Positions 12,625-24,627 of a DNA stretch of 64,000 nucleotides are shown in pieces (within the stretch, counting starts at the first letter, position 1; each line of letters opens with the position of its first letter). Source of the stretch: Cornus controversa (Eukaryota; Streptophyta; Magnoliopsida; Cornales; Cornaceae); NCBI GenBank assembly GCA_026545225.1, contig CM048846.1:19084501-19148500 (forward strand), read 5' to 3'. The notes beneath the pieces are model-generated. The model was not told where the DNA came from. It saw only the letters and a list, made by a program, of their open reading frames with translations, and did not search any database. A program made the position numbers and the translations under genes.

Positions 12625-15600
12625 CTAAACCTCAACTTTTAAATGGATTCTCTCTTTTAAGCCTTGGCGGAGGCTCCTTTCATCCGAGAGCTGCTTGGCA
12701 AAGTTGTCAAGAGCTTCTTTATTAGTAATAATATCTCCATCAGATACCATCCGATCAAGCGTGCCTGTTTCCAAATTGACACTTGACATTGGCTTCATTA
12801 ACAGCTCATCTCCAATCTTCACAAGCCTTCTCAGATTCTTTGTTGTTGCTTTATCAACGGAAGATGCGTCACCCACCAAATTATCAATCTATCCATGCAC
12901 ATACACTACTTCAGTTATATGATAAGAAATTTTGAACCAAAATAATAAAATTAAAACAAGAGTACTTTCTGAATTTTGATTCTTAAAATTTGTGCGACTC
13001 AGTGGAGGAGAAAAGACATGGGTATTTTTAGTGAGTTAGAAAAGGATGGGTCTTTCTCAATTTGAAATTTTTTATCAAGAACTTTTGTGAATATTTTAGA
13101 GGTTCAATGTGGGTACAATTATAATTATTAAATATTTGTATAAAAAATAAAAATAACTGAAAAGTCTAGTGTGGGCAGTTGCCTGCCTCCACTACACCCA
13201 ATGTGGCTCCGCCACTGCACATATATTTATATATTACAAGAAATTATTAGTATGTATCTGATAGTTGCAACATATATGAATTAGATGGAAGTGAATGTGT
13301 GTGTATATATATATGTGTGTGGTTCTTGTTACCTGAATGCGAAGGTAGTTATCTGGGCAATTGTGGGCTTTAAAGAAGGTTGAAACATGAATGTCAACCA
13401 TATCAGAGCTTGCATCGCCATAGATGTCAAGAATTGGATTGGACCCACAGTTATATGCCCAGCTGAAGAAACCCCACCTGGAGGCTGTAGCTGCATTGTA
13501 CTTCTCTTTATTCTTGGCTGCACCAGTGCCCAATGATAGGACTAGCATTCTCTTCCCTTCCACCGACATTTCTTTCGTAACATGGCATATGGCCACTAGA
13601 GTCTGTAAATTTACTCAACACTGGTTAACTAGCAATCTATGTACCAGGGGTTCATTCATAAAACCTCCTTCTATTGTAAATTTTAATCACATAACCACCT
13701 TATACTAGCTAAATCTCATTAAACTCTAATGAAATTTTAAAATTTTCATCAACGGGCCTCCAACTCTCAATTTGACATTAAACAATAACAGAACAGACGT
13801 ACCTGAATGACATGTGCTAGATTTTTTTTTAGCTCTATATATATATGACCAAAATGTCACTTACAAGCTTTTAAATTTAAATAAATGACAATGACAAGTT
13901 AATCGATTCACGAAATTTATAATAGTTCCGTAATGAAAATGACTCATTATCAGTTGTGTTAGATTAAGTAACGGTCTCTGAGTCGAGTGCTTTGCCTCCA
14001 CCTTCACCAAACCGTTGCAACCTAAAGTATGAAAAGAAAAGAAGTCCATTTTGATAATTTCATCTGTTAACTAACAGTTCGGGAGGAGTGGAGGGGGATG
14101 AAACCCTAAATGTATAGTAAATAAATGTTTTATAATAAGTTACAAATTTATGTTACAGAAATACACACATAAATTAATGCTTTCTTGGTATATCAAACTA
14201 GCAACTCACAGGATTATTTGCAGCAAGGCCACCATCAATAAGATCAAAACTGTGCGTCGTCTTAAAGCGGTGTGGTGGGAGAAAAGTGGGAGCTGCAGAG
14301 GTGCCGAGGCAGATATCTGATAGCAAAGCATTCTTAGCATCATTCACTTTTGCCTGTACATATACAATATTAAAAAAAAATATCACAATTGTAGCTAGAA
14401 ATTAAATAATGGGCATACAATTAATACTCAAAAAAATTCACATTTGTAGCTAGAAATTAAATGCTATAAGTTTCATACATCATTGGTAGAGAAGATAATT
14501 GGCTGTAGTAGCTTGATGTCAAAGGTTGGTATGACCACATTTGTTATGGTCTCTTTTATAGTAGTTTCTCCAAGTATGCCCTCTGTTATTGACTTCAGCC
14601 GCTTCCCGTCATACTTTGGCCTGATCACCATGCGAATAAAATGCGCCACCTTACCCACAAAGTTCATCCAACTATATAATCAAACAAATTAACGTCCATC
14701 AACCATTCGTACATGACTAAAATATTTTATGAAAAATAATTTGTAGAGTGAAACTTATCATCGAAGAAGTTTTTCATCCATTAAATTGTGAAAGTGTAAT
14801 AAATGTATGAATTTCACTTGCACTATCTGTGAAATGAGAGTGATTCGGTTCTTCAATTCGGAGAAAAAAATTAACAGTTTGTTTTGTTTTGTAATGGTAA
14901 GTTACATTTCTTTCTCAAAATAATATGCTAATCAATGAGTATCATAAGAGAGAGAGAGAAATACTTGCAAAAGATGAAAGAAGATCGAAGAAATCGCTGG
15001 CCTTCTTATGTGACAAAATATAATTGACTGATGAGACCGATGACATGGTATCAGCAGTGCAAGAAAGTGTTTTTGGGAGGGAGGGAGAGGGGAGTTGAGT
15101 TTTGGAAATGTGGACCTATTATTTACCCACCTGATTTGGGGAAAGATCTCCGGGGAGTGATCTAAGTAAAACTTAGTGATTTCTTTGGCCTCTTTTATAG
15201 GGCGGCCGTCCAGCTTGTTGGGAGCTGCAAGCATGGCGGTGACCAGCCCACCGGTGCTAGTCCCAGCAATAACGTCAAAATAATCTGCAATTCTTGCATT
15301 GGGACCATCAAGTTCCTGGCAAATCACGCAAAATAAGTAAGAAAAAAAAGCTATTTATGGTTATGAAATGAGTAAATACTATTTAGACCTATTTCTCAAG
15401 TTGGGGAGTGTATAGTCCAAGAAATTTTTATCTATTTGATTCTCACTCACTTCATCAAATGGATAAAAAGTTAAAAACTCCTTCAACTACAAGACATGGC
15501 CTAATAAATCAATTAGAATACAATATATTATCGAGTCGAGCTGAGTTGAATACGTTGTACCTGAAGTTTTTTTTCGAGATGGGCGAGAATGGTTGCGGGA

Positions 15601-15674
15601 ATGATGCCTCTAATGCCACCTCCATCGATGCTCAGCACCGTCGTCATATTTCTTCCAGTGAATCCAGTAGCCAT
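12625..15674 (-). CDS. Patatin-like acyl hydrolase/phospholipase, copy A, 6 exons, 389 aa
   Basis: Exons in coding order are 15561-15674, 15131-15315, 14479-14671, 14210-14353, 13333-13602 and 12625-12888; all have GT..AG borders and join in frame. Patatins release fatty acids from membrane and storage lipids with a Ser-Asp dyad. Here the oxyanion loop DGGGIRG is at residues 17-23, the nucleophile Ser58 is in GTSTG, and Asp204 is in [12 protein letters not shown]. The C-terminal region has [11 protein letters not shown] and [11 protein letters not shown]. The start MATGF matches the start of copy B. Compared with B and C the loop before DLIDGG is six residues shorter, DDTLTGD is replaced by IDNLVGD, and the C-terminal tail is 14 residues longer. 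It resembles the PLP2/latex patatin group of about 390 aa and appears functional. Confidence 0.93.
13000..13217 (-). mobile_element. Possible hAT-like MITE in intron 5 of patatin A
   Basis: On the minus strand it begins CAGTGGCGGAGCCACA, a start shared by many plant hAT-type elements. The opposite end reads CAGTGGAGGAG, giving a short imperfect inverted repeat. No clear 8 bp duplication flanks it, so the call is tentative. Confidence 0.4.
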
Positions 15675-15784
15675 TTGAGATTTTAGAATAAAACTGCAGG
15701 TTTAGCAAAATATATAATTAATGCAATCAAGAGCTAGAGCTGTCTTTCTTTTAGTACAGGACATACCCTAGAGGATCAAACCAG

Positions 15785-15793
15785 CTATTTATA
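15785..15793 (-). promoter_or_regulatory. TATA box of patatin A
   Basis: On the minus strand the sequence reads TATAAATAG, 110-119 bp upstream of the start codon at 15674. It is the best TATA match in the region. An equivalent motif is not obvious in front of copy B. Confidence 0.5.
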
Positions 15794-16171
15794 ACAAAAG
15801 AAATTAAGGAAATCAACCCATATATAATTAATGCAATCACAAGTAGTTCAATGTCCTACATTGTTGACCTGGTCAACTCCTCTCTTCAACCATAAGGAAC
15901 CTAGCTCATCTGCCATGACTAGACCTTAATTCCCATTTTTTTATGTGGTGTAGTACCTTGATCATTTTCTTCCAATGAGTCATTTTCTTCTTCCTTGATT
16001 TCCATGGATGAAGATTAAAAAAGTAATTTGATTTCCATGGATGAAGATTAAAAAAGATCAAAATTTTATTGGTGGGTTATGTTCAACCACACATGTGAAT
16101 GCAGAAATGTTGTGAAAGTTAAGAATACCCCCCAACAACTCTGTTTTTTGTAACTATCTGATTCTTTTGAT
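15794..16171. other. Upstream region of patatin A
   Basis: It is non-coding. A direct repeat of about 30 bp (GATTTCCATGGATGAAGATT) occurs at about 15997 and 16029. The end, near 16090-16120, contains a short copy of a block (GTGAATGCAGAAATGTTGTG) that recurs at about 17385, 20785 and 60830. Confidence 0.5.
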
Positions 16172-16357
16172 GGGTTCTTTCTTTTCCTTTTAAAATATAC
16201 TCGTCAAGGCTTTTGTTTAACACCCTAGTACTATTCTTATCAATTATGAATAAGTGTCTCTTATCAATTATGAATAAGAGTCTGTTGTCCATAATTGATA
16301 GGGTGTTAAACAAAAGCCTTCACGAGTATATTTTAGAAGGAAAAGACAAAAGAACCC
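16172..16357. mobile_element. Foldback MITE with about 60 bp arms
   Basis: The left arm (from GGGTTCTTTCTTTTCC) and the right arm, read on the other strand (GGGTTCTTTTGTCTTTTCC), pair over about 60 bp including AAGGCTTTTGTTTAACACCCT. The centre has two copies of TTATCAATTATGAATAAG. No coding capacity is present. The family was not identified and the target duplication is unclear. Confidence 0.65.
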
Positions 16358-17004
16358 TATAAAAAAAGGCAGCCGGTCACAATTATGAATAATAGTCTGT
16401 TGTCAAAATACAGATTTAACCAATGACGGATTGGTTCAGCGGTACAAGTTCTCTGATTCAGATAAATTAAAAGAAATTTTGGACCACAACTCAACACCAG
16501 TGTATACATAAAGATTAAAAAAGTCGGTAAAAATTAGATTAGCAGGTGGGAGTCAAAATTTCTGTTTGGGAGGGCTGTGGAAAAATAATAAGATAAAAAA
16601 AAATTTGAAGATAATTTTTTTTGAATTAAATAATTAATATTAGAATTTAATATTAATTAATAATATTTCGTTTAGTACATTTATAGTTGTTCTCTATGAT
16701 TTTTTATATTAAATAATATTTTTAAACAAATTGAAGAGAAACTATGTATATTTAAGTGACATAGCTTCTCAAAACGAATCAAACGAATATGTTTGCATTC
16801 CAATGTATTCCTCATTCCCTTCTATATTGAATACTATTAAAAACTTTTTAATGAGTCAAATTAGTTAGGACACAACAAACCTAGAAAGTCCTAACTTGTA
16901 ATAATTAAAAATTGATGAATGAAATTTGTATCTTTGTTAGAAATTTGAACTATTTTCAATTATGTTCTCCAAATCAAAAATTAATTGATAATTAGATTAA
17001 ATCA
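16358..17004. other. Non-coding; partly homologous to the region upstream of patatin B
   Basis: Bases of about 16600-16890 resemble 45770-46005 (shared words such as AATATTAATTAAT and GAGTCAAATTAGTT), as expected if the upstream flanks of copies A and B were duplicated together. At the B side the match ends where a Ty3/gypsy LTR begins at 46006. No gene was seen. Confidence 0.5.
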
Positions 17005-20000
17005 AATAAATAAGAGAATTGTGCGCTTTACACTATGAGTTTTTCATATTTTTTTAGTGAATGTATATTCATGATTTCAATGTATCATATATAATAAAAT
17101 AAAAGATAATGATATTTTATTTAGATCCATTTCGTACCTTGTTAGAGATTGTGATATTTCATTAAAGAAAAGAGATGATTAAAAATGAAAATATGGAGTG
17201 TTAATAATGAGAGAGAGAGAGAGATTAAATTTGAGACGGAAGATTAGAAGTGTGGAACGGTTTTAGAATTTCAAAATTCTATATATAGAAAATGAAAATA
17301 TAAAAATTTGAGGGGGTAATTTTAGAATTTTAAAATTCTATATATACAAAAAGAAAATTTAAAATCCATCGTAGACTTCCATGAATGAGAAATGTTGTGA
17401 AATTTGAATACTTTAAAATGTGTCTAATTAATAAGCCAATTAAATGGACCCTACATTCAGTAAATTTTATTTTTATTTATTTTTTATTTTACATGTTCAC
17501 AAAATGAGGTGTAAATCCACTAAGATGACACCATCAATGATGATAGCCTAATTGTACTCCTCACTTTTCAAACTAAAAAGTTGAAGTTTTAATTCTACAT
17601 AGCCCATTTGGGATTGCTTCTCGATCGCGCTTTTAATTCAAAAAGTTGCGTTGAGAAGCGTTTGGTGAAAAAAAAAAAAAGTGTATTTAGGAGTAGAGTT
17701 TTAATTAAAAACGCGCATTTTGGTGAAGCTTAAAATCGGAGCTTCTAAAATTACATTCGATCTACATCTATAATATTTTAGGTCATTTTATATTTTTTGA
17801 ATAATATAATCTCTGTTTAATTTTTATAAATACAATATTAAACAAACGTGTTGAGTCTGAGAATCTCAAACGATCACTTTGTACCACTGATTTATATCAC
17901 TTTATGTGAACTTGTTTTACTGAAATAATGATAAACAAAAAATACAGAACTTGCTAAAGTCACGTTCACAGAGCAACAATAAATTGATCACAGGAAAAGA
18001 ATAGGGATAATTTAATTTATGACCACTTTTGGTGGCCTAATTACAAATGCACCAACTTTCAAATAGTATATGGTCTAAAAACAACTTTTCAAGAAGTAAT
18101 TACAAATACGACAATTTATATTATTTGGATCCAAATTGTCCTTAAGCCATTCACATATCAGTTTAGTAAAACTTTTACTATACAATATAATGATTTTACT
18201 CCATTTATGTGATACTTTAATTGCATGATATTATAATTTTACTACACAAAACATTAAGCAATTTACTATTTTTTGTAAGAGTGTCCATTTGGAAGATTTG
18301 GTAATAATATAAAACTTTTACTGCATAATGTTGTATTTATGTAATACTTTAACTGCATCATGTTATAATTTTACTGCACAAAATATTAATTAGTGCACAA
18401 TTAGCTCCAGAGGGGTAATTTGGTCATGTGTATTGAGAAACAGTGAAAAGTGTTGAATACATAAATACTTTTGTATAAGTTATTTTTTAACCATATACTA
18501 TTTTAAACTTGGCATATTTGTAATTTGGTCACCAAAAATGGTCAAAAATTAAATTAACCCAAAAAAATATCTATTGATTATGTAATATGTATGTGTGTGT
18601 GTGTAATCACAAAAAATAATACTAATACTAATATTATTCTTTTAATCAACTGTCTTTTTCTATATTTCGTGTTTATTTGATTACTTATTATTTGCAAGCA
18701 ATATCAATATTAAAATGCATCCATTATTCACTATTCAGTAATTGGATACTCAAAATCAAGATGAGATCGATTGTTTTACTATAAAAGCTGCTGATAGAAC
18801 AGAGTGGTGCTTTTTCACTTTATTGTATCTAGAGTCCTAAAAACATAAGAAGTAATGATACTGTAGATTTTATATATTAGTCTATTTTTTTGATACTCAA
18901 TATTGAGCTCGAGTTGTTAGCACCTTAACCTCCAATCCTAATTAAGTTTGGGTACGGTTGAGATTTTTCAACCCAAGCTAAAACTAATTGCCTAAACACA
19001 TAAAAAATTGGGTTGGGTTCGAGTTGATCTGTCCAAGTTGCACCCCTAGACTAATGCACATGTTTATTACTGTATAGATAATATAGTAAAATTAGTAATG
19101 AAATTGATTTAAACAATATTGTTATCAAATAAATTTAAAAGTACTTTAAGTTTAACAAACACTTTAAAGAATACATCACTAAACACTTAACATATTTTTT
19201 ACTCACCGTAACTTTATGACAACTCTATTGATAAAAGTATTTTGTAATGCCAAACGAACTCAAAAATAAAGTGGATGTTTGAGTTCTAAATAGAAAAAAT
19301 AATACAAAAATACGAAATGTCTACTAAGAGGAGACCCTAGCTTCTATAGTTTATTTCGTATTTATTTTGATGAAAATAATACTTGCCTCTGTCCGTGAGT
19401 CTGGGAATCTCACTCTGATGTGTTATAATGATGGCATAACGCATGGCATTTTGAATTTTACACATAAATGAGTGAAAGTTATGATCTATTCGTAATCATT
19501 GGTCCCATATGTCCTCACAATATGTTACAAATTAGATGAGAAATTTTACAAATAAGGCAAACAACTAGTCTTGCAAATGGATAAAGATAATTTAAATAAT
19601 AGTAAGTTATATAAGTAAGAAAAACTATCCATAATTGCATTTAGAACCCTTAAATTAGAATTATATGTAAAGTCAATGTTTTTTTCTTTTTTATATGAAA
19701 AATCAAAGTTCAATGTACAAAGAGAGAATCTCCAATCCAAGCTTCAAATTTCGTACCTCAAATTTATTTGAGATATGATGTGGCAAATTGACATGTGATA
19801 TTTTGGTTTACTCCATCAGATATGTCAAATTTTTTCTTTTAATTAAACCAAAATAATATATTTTAAAATAATAATAATAGGAACTCATAGATTAAAATAA
19901 TAAAAAAATTATTTGGCATACCGTTTTTTGATATGCTAAATTTGACATATTTGATGGTATGTCAAATGCCAAGTAGGCAATTGAGGTATTAGTTGAAGGA

Positions 20001-20290
20001 TATCTTGATGTCAAAAGTAGTTGTTGCAAATGCTACATATAAAAATTAGTCTTAATGTTTTCTCTCTTTTTTTTTTCTTTCTTTTTTTAAATTTTCAGCC
20101 TGATAGCTGTGTTGTGGGCCAAGGTCGAAACTTGGCCCTCCAAGCTAGCTGGTGGGTTGAGTTGCACTCAAACAAAGCCATAGGCTATTTTTCTTACTTA
20201 CAACCTAGCATTGGTGCAGGCTGGGGGTGGGGGTGGTGGAAGATTCTATTGTACTTACATGAAGAAGGACAAAACTAGAAGTCATCTCAT
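17005..20290. repeat. Intergenic module, copy 1
   Basis: This block shares ordered landmarks with copies 2 and 3: AATAAGAGAATTGTGCGCTT (17008), the block ending in AATAAGCCAATTAAATGG (17385-17450), the GAGACCCTAGCTTCTATAG block (19321-19560) and the GGGCCAAGGTCGAAACTTGG block (20098-20280). Unlike copies 2 and 3 it is not followed by a patatin 3' end but by module copy 2. It is non-coding and contains an inverted-repeat element at 18004-18560. Confidence 0.6.
18004..18560. mobile_element. MITE with about 80 bp inverted ends, probable 9 bp target duplication
   Basis: The left end GGGATAATTTAATTTATGAC and the right end read on the other strand (GGGTTAATTTAATTTTTGAC) pair for about 80 bp, through ATAGTATATGGT. 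The flanks are AAAAGAATA (17995-18003) and AAAAAAATA (18561-18569), a 9 bp duplication with one mismatch, which fits a Mutator-like element. There is no coding sequence. Confidence 0.7.
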
Positions 20291-20860
20291 ATGAGTAACA
20301 ATCCTCTTCAATGAGTATTTTCCCACAGTCCCTTCATTCACAACATTTGTAATTACGGTTGCACAAAATAAATAAGAAAATTATGCGCTTTACAACATGG
20401 GTCTTCACATTTTTATAATGGGTATATATTTGTTATTTTCATATATAATAATATATAATAAAAGAGTAAACAAGAATATTTTTTTAGATATTTTTTGTAC
20501 CTTCTTAGAGATTGTAAGTGTAAATTAAAGAAAAAATAATTGAAAGAGAGTCGTGTAGTATAAAAAAAAAGGTGCTTAAAAATGAAATGTTAATAATCAT
20601 ATATATATATATAGAGAGAGAGAAAAATTAAATTGAAGAGTAACGATTAAAAGTGTGGAACAATTTAGAATTTTAAAATTTTATATATAAAAAATGAAAA
20701 TATAAAAATTTGAGGGGGCAATTTTAGAATTTTAAAATTCTATATAGACAAAAAAAAAATTTAAACTGCATCATTGATCACTCATGAATGCAGAATTGTT
20801 GTGAATTTTGAATACTTTAAAATATGTCTAATAAGCCAGTTAAATGGAACTACACTTGGT

Positions 20861-21371
20861 CAGGGGTGCACATGGTTCGGTTCGTTACGATTTTTGGTGG
20901 AATTGGAATTGGAACTGTTGAGTTCGGTTCGGTTCAGTTCCGGTTTTTCAACTATTCCTTGTCAACTTTTTTTTTTTACATTGACAAGATACACACTCAT
21001 ACTTGTGCAACCGTAATTATAACAATACATTATAAGCTATTAGTATTTATTTATATATCTTATATTATATAAATATATAGAACATTAGAATTTAGAAGAT
21101 ATCAGTATTTATTTATATATTATATATATTTTATACTTTATATATAAATAGAACACTAAAATTTAGAAAGTATTAGTATTTATTTATATATTATATATTT
21201 TATACTTTATATATATATATATATATATATTTCTAACGATTCTAGTTTCTTGACTTGGAACCGGAATCGTAGTAAACAGTTTCTAAAATTTGAAACTAAA
21301 ATCATAGTAAACGATTCAATTCAGTTCAACAACGATGTTCATTCCATTTTTACTGGTTCTCCGTGCACCCT
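20861..21371. mobile_element. hAT-type MITE, family 1 (511 bp)
   Basis: The ends are CAGGGGTGCAC and, on the other strand, AGGGTGCACGG. The interior has GGTTCGGTTC at the left, long TTTATATATTATATA tracts with ATAGAACAC, and the word ATACACACTCATACTTGTGC. All of these occur in reverse orientation in the element at 51247-51923, so the two are one family. The module copies at 17385 and 60830 continue past this point without it. Confidence 0.7.
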
Positions 21372-21654
21372 ACACTCGATAAATAACTTTTTTTTTTTTG
21401 CTGTTTTACATGTTCATAAAATGACAAGTCTACCACTAAGAGAAGACTCTAGCCTGTATATTTATTTCACATTCATTTTAATGAGAAAATGGAATAATTG
21501 CCACTATAAGTAAAGAGCACCCTCCTCCAACAAATCACTTGTGTTATAAATTATAATAATGAAATGGCACGTGACATTTTGAATTTCGAACATAAAAGAA
21601 GCGAGAGTTGAGATCTATTCTATAATGTTTACTGAATTGTTTCATATGGTTAAG

Positions 21655-21689
<35 letters not shown>

Positions 21690-22234
21690 CTTTCATAACA
21701 TACAAATTAAATGAGAAGTTTTACAAATAAGGCCAACAACTAGGTTTGCAAATGGATAAAAATACTTTGACTAATAGTAGTTTATATTAGTAATATAAGT
21801 ATGTAGGATAAACTACCCAAATTTGCATTTAGGATCTTTAAATTTTAAAAAATACAGACACTTCACCGAGGAGTATCATGGTGTTGTTGGATATCGTGTT
21901 GAACACTCTTCTAACACATGTCAGACATTTTGAATTTTTTTTTGGAACACTTCGTAGCAGTGATATATATTCCAGTATTTTGAAATGAATTTATATGTAA
22001 CTGAATTATATAATAAACAATCTGAGCTAAATATATGTAAAGTACTACAAAATGAACAAAAATTGCTTGATGATGAATTGGAGTATTTATGATTCTTTAA
22101 TCTATTTATCTATTTTTGTTTATAAGTGATGAAGCACAAATCCACCTCTGGATTAGTCAAAAGCCAACCTGTAAAAAGACAAACAAAGGGTAATCGAAAA
22201 GGCACCGGCGCGGTACCGACCGACCACGCTCCGA

Positions 22235-22366
22235 CGATCAAGTCAGAAATCGGAAGGGCTTTTAAAACTGTAAAGGAACGATCAAGTCAAAAATCGGAAA
22301 GACTTTTAAAATTGTAAAAGAACGATTAAGTCAAAAATCGGAAGGATTTTTAAAGCTGTAAAGGAA
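22235..22366. repeat. 44 bp tandem repeat, three units
   Basis: Three head-to-tail units begin at 22235, 22279 and 22323 with CGATCAAGTC or a one-base variant and end TGTAAARGAA. They differ at a few bases each. The surrounding 22126-22530 has higher GC (GGCACCGGCGCGGTACCGAC near 22201) and is absent from module copies 1 and 3, so it is probably part of an inserted element that was not identified. Confidence 0.75.
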
Positions 22367-22639
22367 CTCAGTGGGTATTAATTACGTACCTTGGTATATG
22401 GCCCGTCTCTATATTTATAGCTACAATATGAGAACGTGTCCTATCCGGAGATAGAAAAGCCCTGGTCAAAACATACCTCTTGTCCACGCTAGCTTACTCT
22501 CAACCTCCACATCATATATTTTACAATTGGAGTCAAATACTCTATCAATAAGTTTGTTTGATTCTTAATTGTTTGACAATGAATTAAAGTATTTCTAAAA
22601 TTGAGTCTTGTTTTGTTGAATAATGTATATATTAATATA

Positions 22640-23331
22640 GGGAGGCGATATTCGCACTCTTGTTTTCTTCAGTTGCACTCCCATCTTAAAAGAAATGTCG
22701 CTTCTAACCTTAACTTTACATGTGAATGATTACCTTTTTTTCAAAATACTAAACTACCTTTTTAGATATTCTCTCGATCTCCAATCTTTAATGTTTTAGG
22801 GTTTCTTTTGACAGAATAAACAAATAATTAAAAAAATACTAAAAAAAATAACTCAAAAAAAAAAGTTCTCTTTTTACATGATCCAAAAAAAGTTATATAT
22901 GTTAAATAAATTATCTTTTGACAAGATCCAAAAAATAAATTATCTCTGTTAAATAAATTATCTCTTTTGGCAGGAACCAAAAATTAAGAGTACCCAAAAA
23001 GGATTTATCATGTTGAATAAATTATATCTTTTGACAGGACCCAAAAACAAAAGTACCTAAAAAAAATTTATTTTTGTTAAATAAATTATCTCTATTGAGA
23101 GGACCCAAAAATAAACAATTTTTTTTTTTGACAAAAACCAAAAATATATTTATATATAGAAGGTAAAAATGCTAAAAAAAAGTTTAAGTTTATAGTATAA
23201 ATGATGGTTGTGGTATTATAAAATAGAGAATGATGTATTAATTAGTTTAATGACCTTTTTGTCATTTCTTTTAAAAGAAAGAGACAAGTAGAGTGTAATT
23301 GTAGAAAATGAGAGTGCGAATATCGCCTCCC
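22640..23331. mobile_element. Non-autonomous TIR DNA transposon (692 bp), 8 bp target duplication
   Basis: The ends are perfect inverted copies of GGGAGGCGATATTCGCACTC, flanked by TTAATATA at 22632-22639 and 23332-23339. The interior has repeats of the type AAATAAATTATCTCTTTTGACAGGACCCAAAAA and no coding sequence. Its end resembles that of the element at 41120-42220. The 8 bp duplication fits hAT, while the relative has 9 bp. Confidence 0.85.
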
Positions 23332-23804
23332 TTAATATATTATATTATTATTTTATAACACTATTCTTGTTGTCTCTGTGTCTTTTTTTTTTTTGAAATT
23401 TTTTGTTTCACCATATCTATATTGTGTTGTACTCGTGTATGGTATGCGTGTCTGAAGTTGGTGCTTCCTAGATTAATTTACAGGTATATAAAAAGTCAGT
23501 TTTTTCATAAAAGTCAAAGTTTAATGCAAAAAAGATCATAAATTTTAGTCTGAAGGCTTTCTTTTTCTTTTTCGTTTTCAAATTCTTTTGGGCTCGGTGG
23601 GCTATGCGATGGCCGGTTACTTTTAAAATATTCCGCCTGGCAGGCTGTGTTATGGGCCAAGGAAGAAACTAGGCCCTCCGACCTAGCCTGTGGGTTGGGC
23701 TGCACCCACAGATAGCCGCGGGCTGTTTTTCTTACTTACAACCTAGTGTAGGTGTTGTGGGACAAGATTCTATTGTATTTACACCAAGGACGACCTGAAA
23801 ATTA

Positions 23805-24206
23805 GGGTCGTGTTTGGAGGGTTTTTTTTTTTTTAAATTCTTTCTATTTAAAAGATTTTTAAAGAATATCTTTAATAAAAATTTGTTCGGTGGATGTATT
23901 TTTTAAAATTTCTTTCGCAATTAACACAATTTTAACTTTACAAATTTATCCTTAATAATTACTCTTAATAGGCAAGTTTCACGAAATAAAAGAAGACAAA
24001 AATTGTTTATAAAATTTGTTACTCAAAATAATTCTAGTTTTTTTCCAAAAACAAGTTTTTCTGACTTTCTTTGAATGTATTTTTTAGAACTTCGACTTTC
24101 ATTAGAAGTTAATTTTTTTTATTTTACCAAATACTAATATTTTTTTGAAAATGACTTCTTAGACTTAAAGCTCATTTTAATCTCATAAAGTTCTCCCAAA
24201 CGGGCA
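23805..24206. mobile_element. Harbinger/Tourist-like MITE, with empty site in module copy 1
   Basis: The left end GGGTCGTGTTTGGAGGG and the right end read inversely (GTGCCCGTTTGGGAG) are imperfect inverted repeats. The flanks are TTA (23802-23804) and CTA (24207-24209). At the matching place in module copy 1 (about 20272-20278) the sequence runs on as AAAACTAGAAGTCATCTCA with no insert, which supports the boundaries. Confidence 0.65.
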
Positions 24207-24623
24207 CTAGAAGTCCTCTCACAGCAATTAAAACTGCGTTAATGCTCAAATGTTGCTCTAATTTGAATACTTTGTTAAGTGGTAATTTTGCTTTTAAAAT
24301 AAAAGATAGAAGGTCAGTCTTTCCAAACACAGAGTTAATCTTACCGACACAAAATATAAATAAATAAATAACTTTATTTTATACATGCTCTCACATAACA
24401 AGTTTATTATGTGATTGTACCTGAACTAGTTTATGCAGTTTATTTAATAAAAATTCCCAACTAATGCTCTCTACATAAATCGATAAATGCACTCTAATTT
24501 TTAAAGTAAAATGACATTATTGTTCTTATTCAATTCATGATAATCAAGTATAAAGAATATTTATGGCATTTAAATTAAAATATATATAAAAAAATGGAGT
24601 GGTATTTATCAATTTCAATTTTA

Positions 24624-24627
<4 letters not shown>

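Larger units (their letters stand above)
20345..23804. repeat. Intergenic module, copy 2
   Basis: It repeats the landmarks of copy 1: ATAAGAAAATTATGCGCTTT (20371), the AATAAGCCAGTTAAATGG block (20785-20850), the GAGAAGACTCTAGCCTGTAT block (21433-21740) and the GGCTCGGTGGGCTATGCGATGG / GGGCCAAGG block (23583-23800). It has gained a hAT-type MITE, a 44 bp tandem repeat and a TIR element, listed separately. It lies directly downstream of patatin B. Confidence 0.6.

Noticed and set aside
12695..12922. Plus-strand frame opposite the last exon of patatin A
   Set aside because: It is antisense to a well-supported exon. Similar shadows occur opposite exons of copies B and C.
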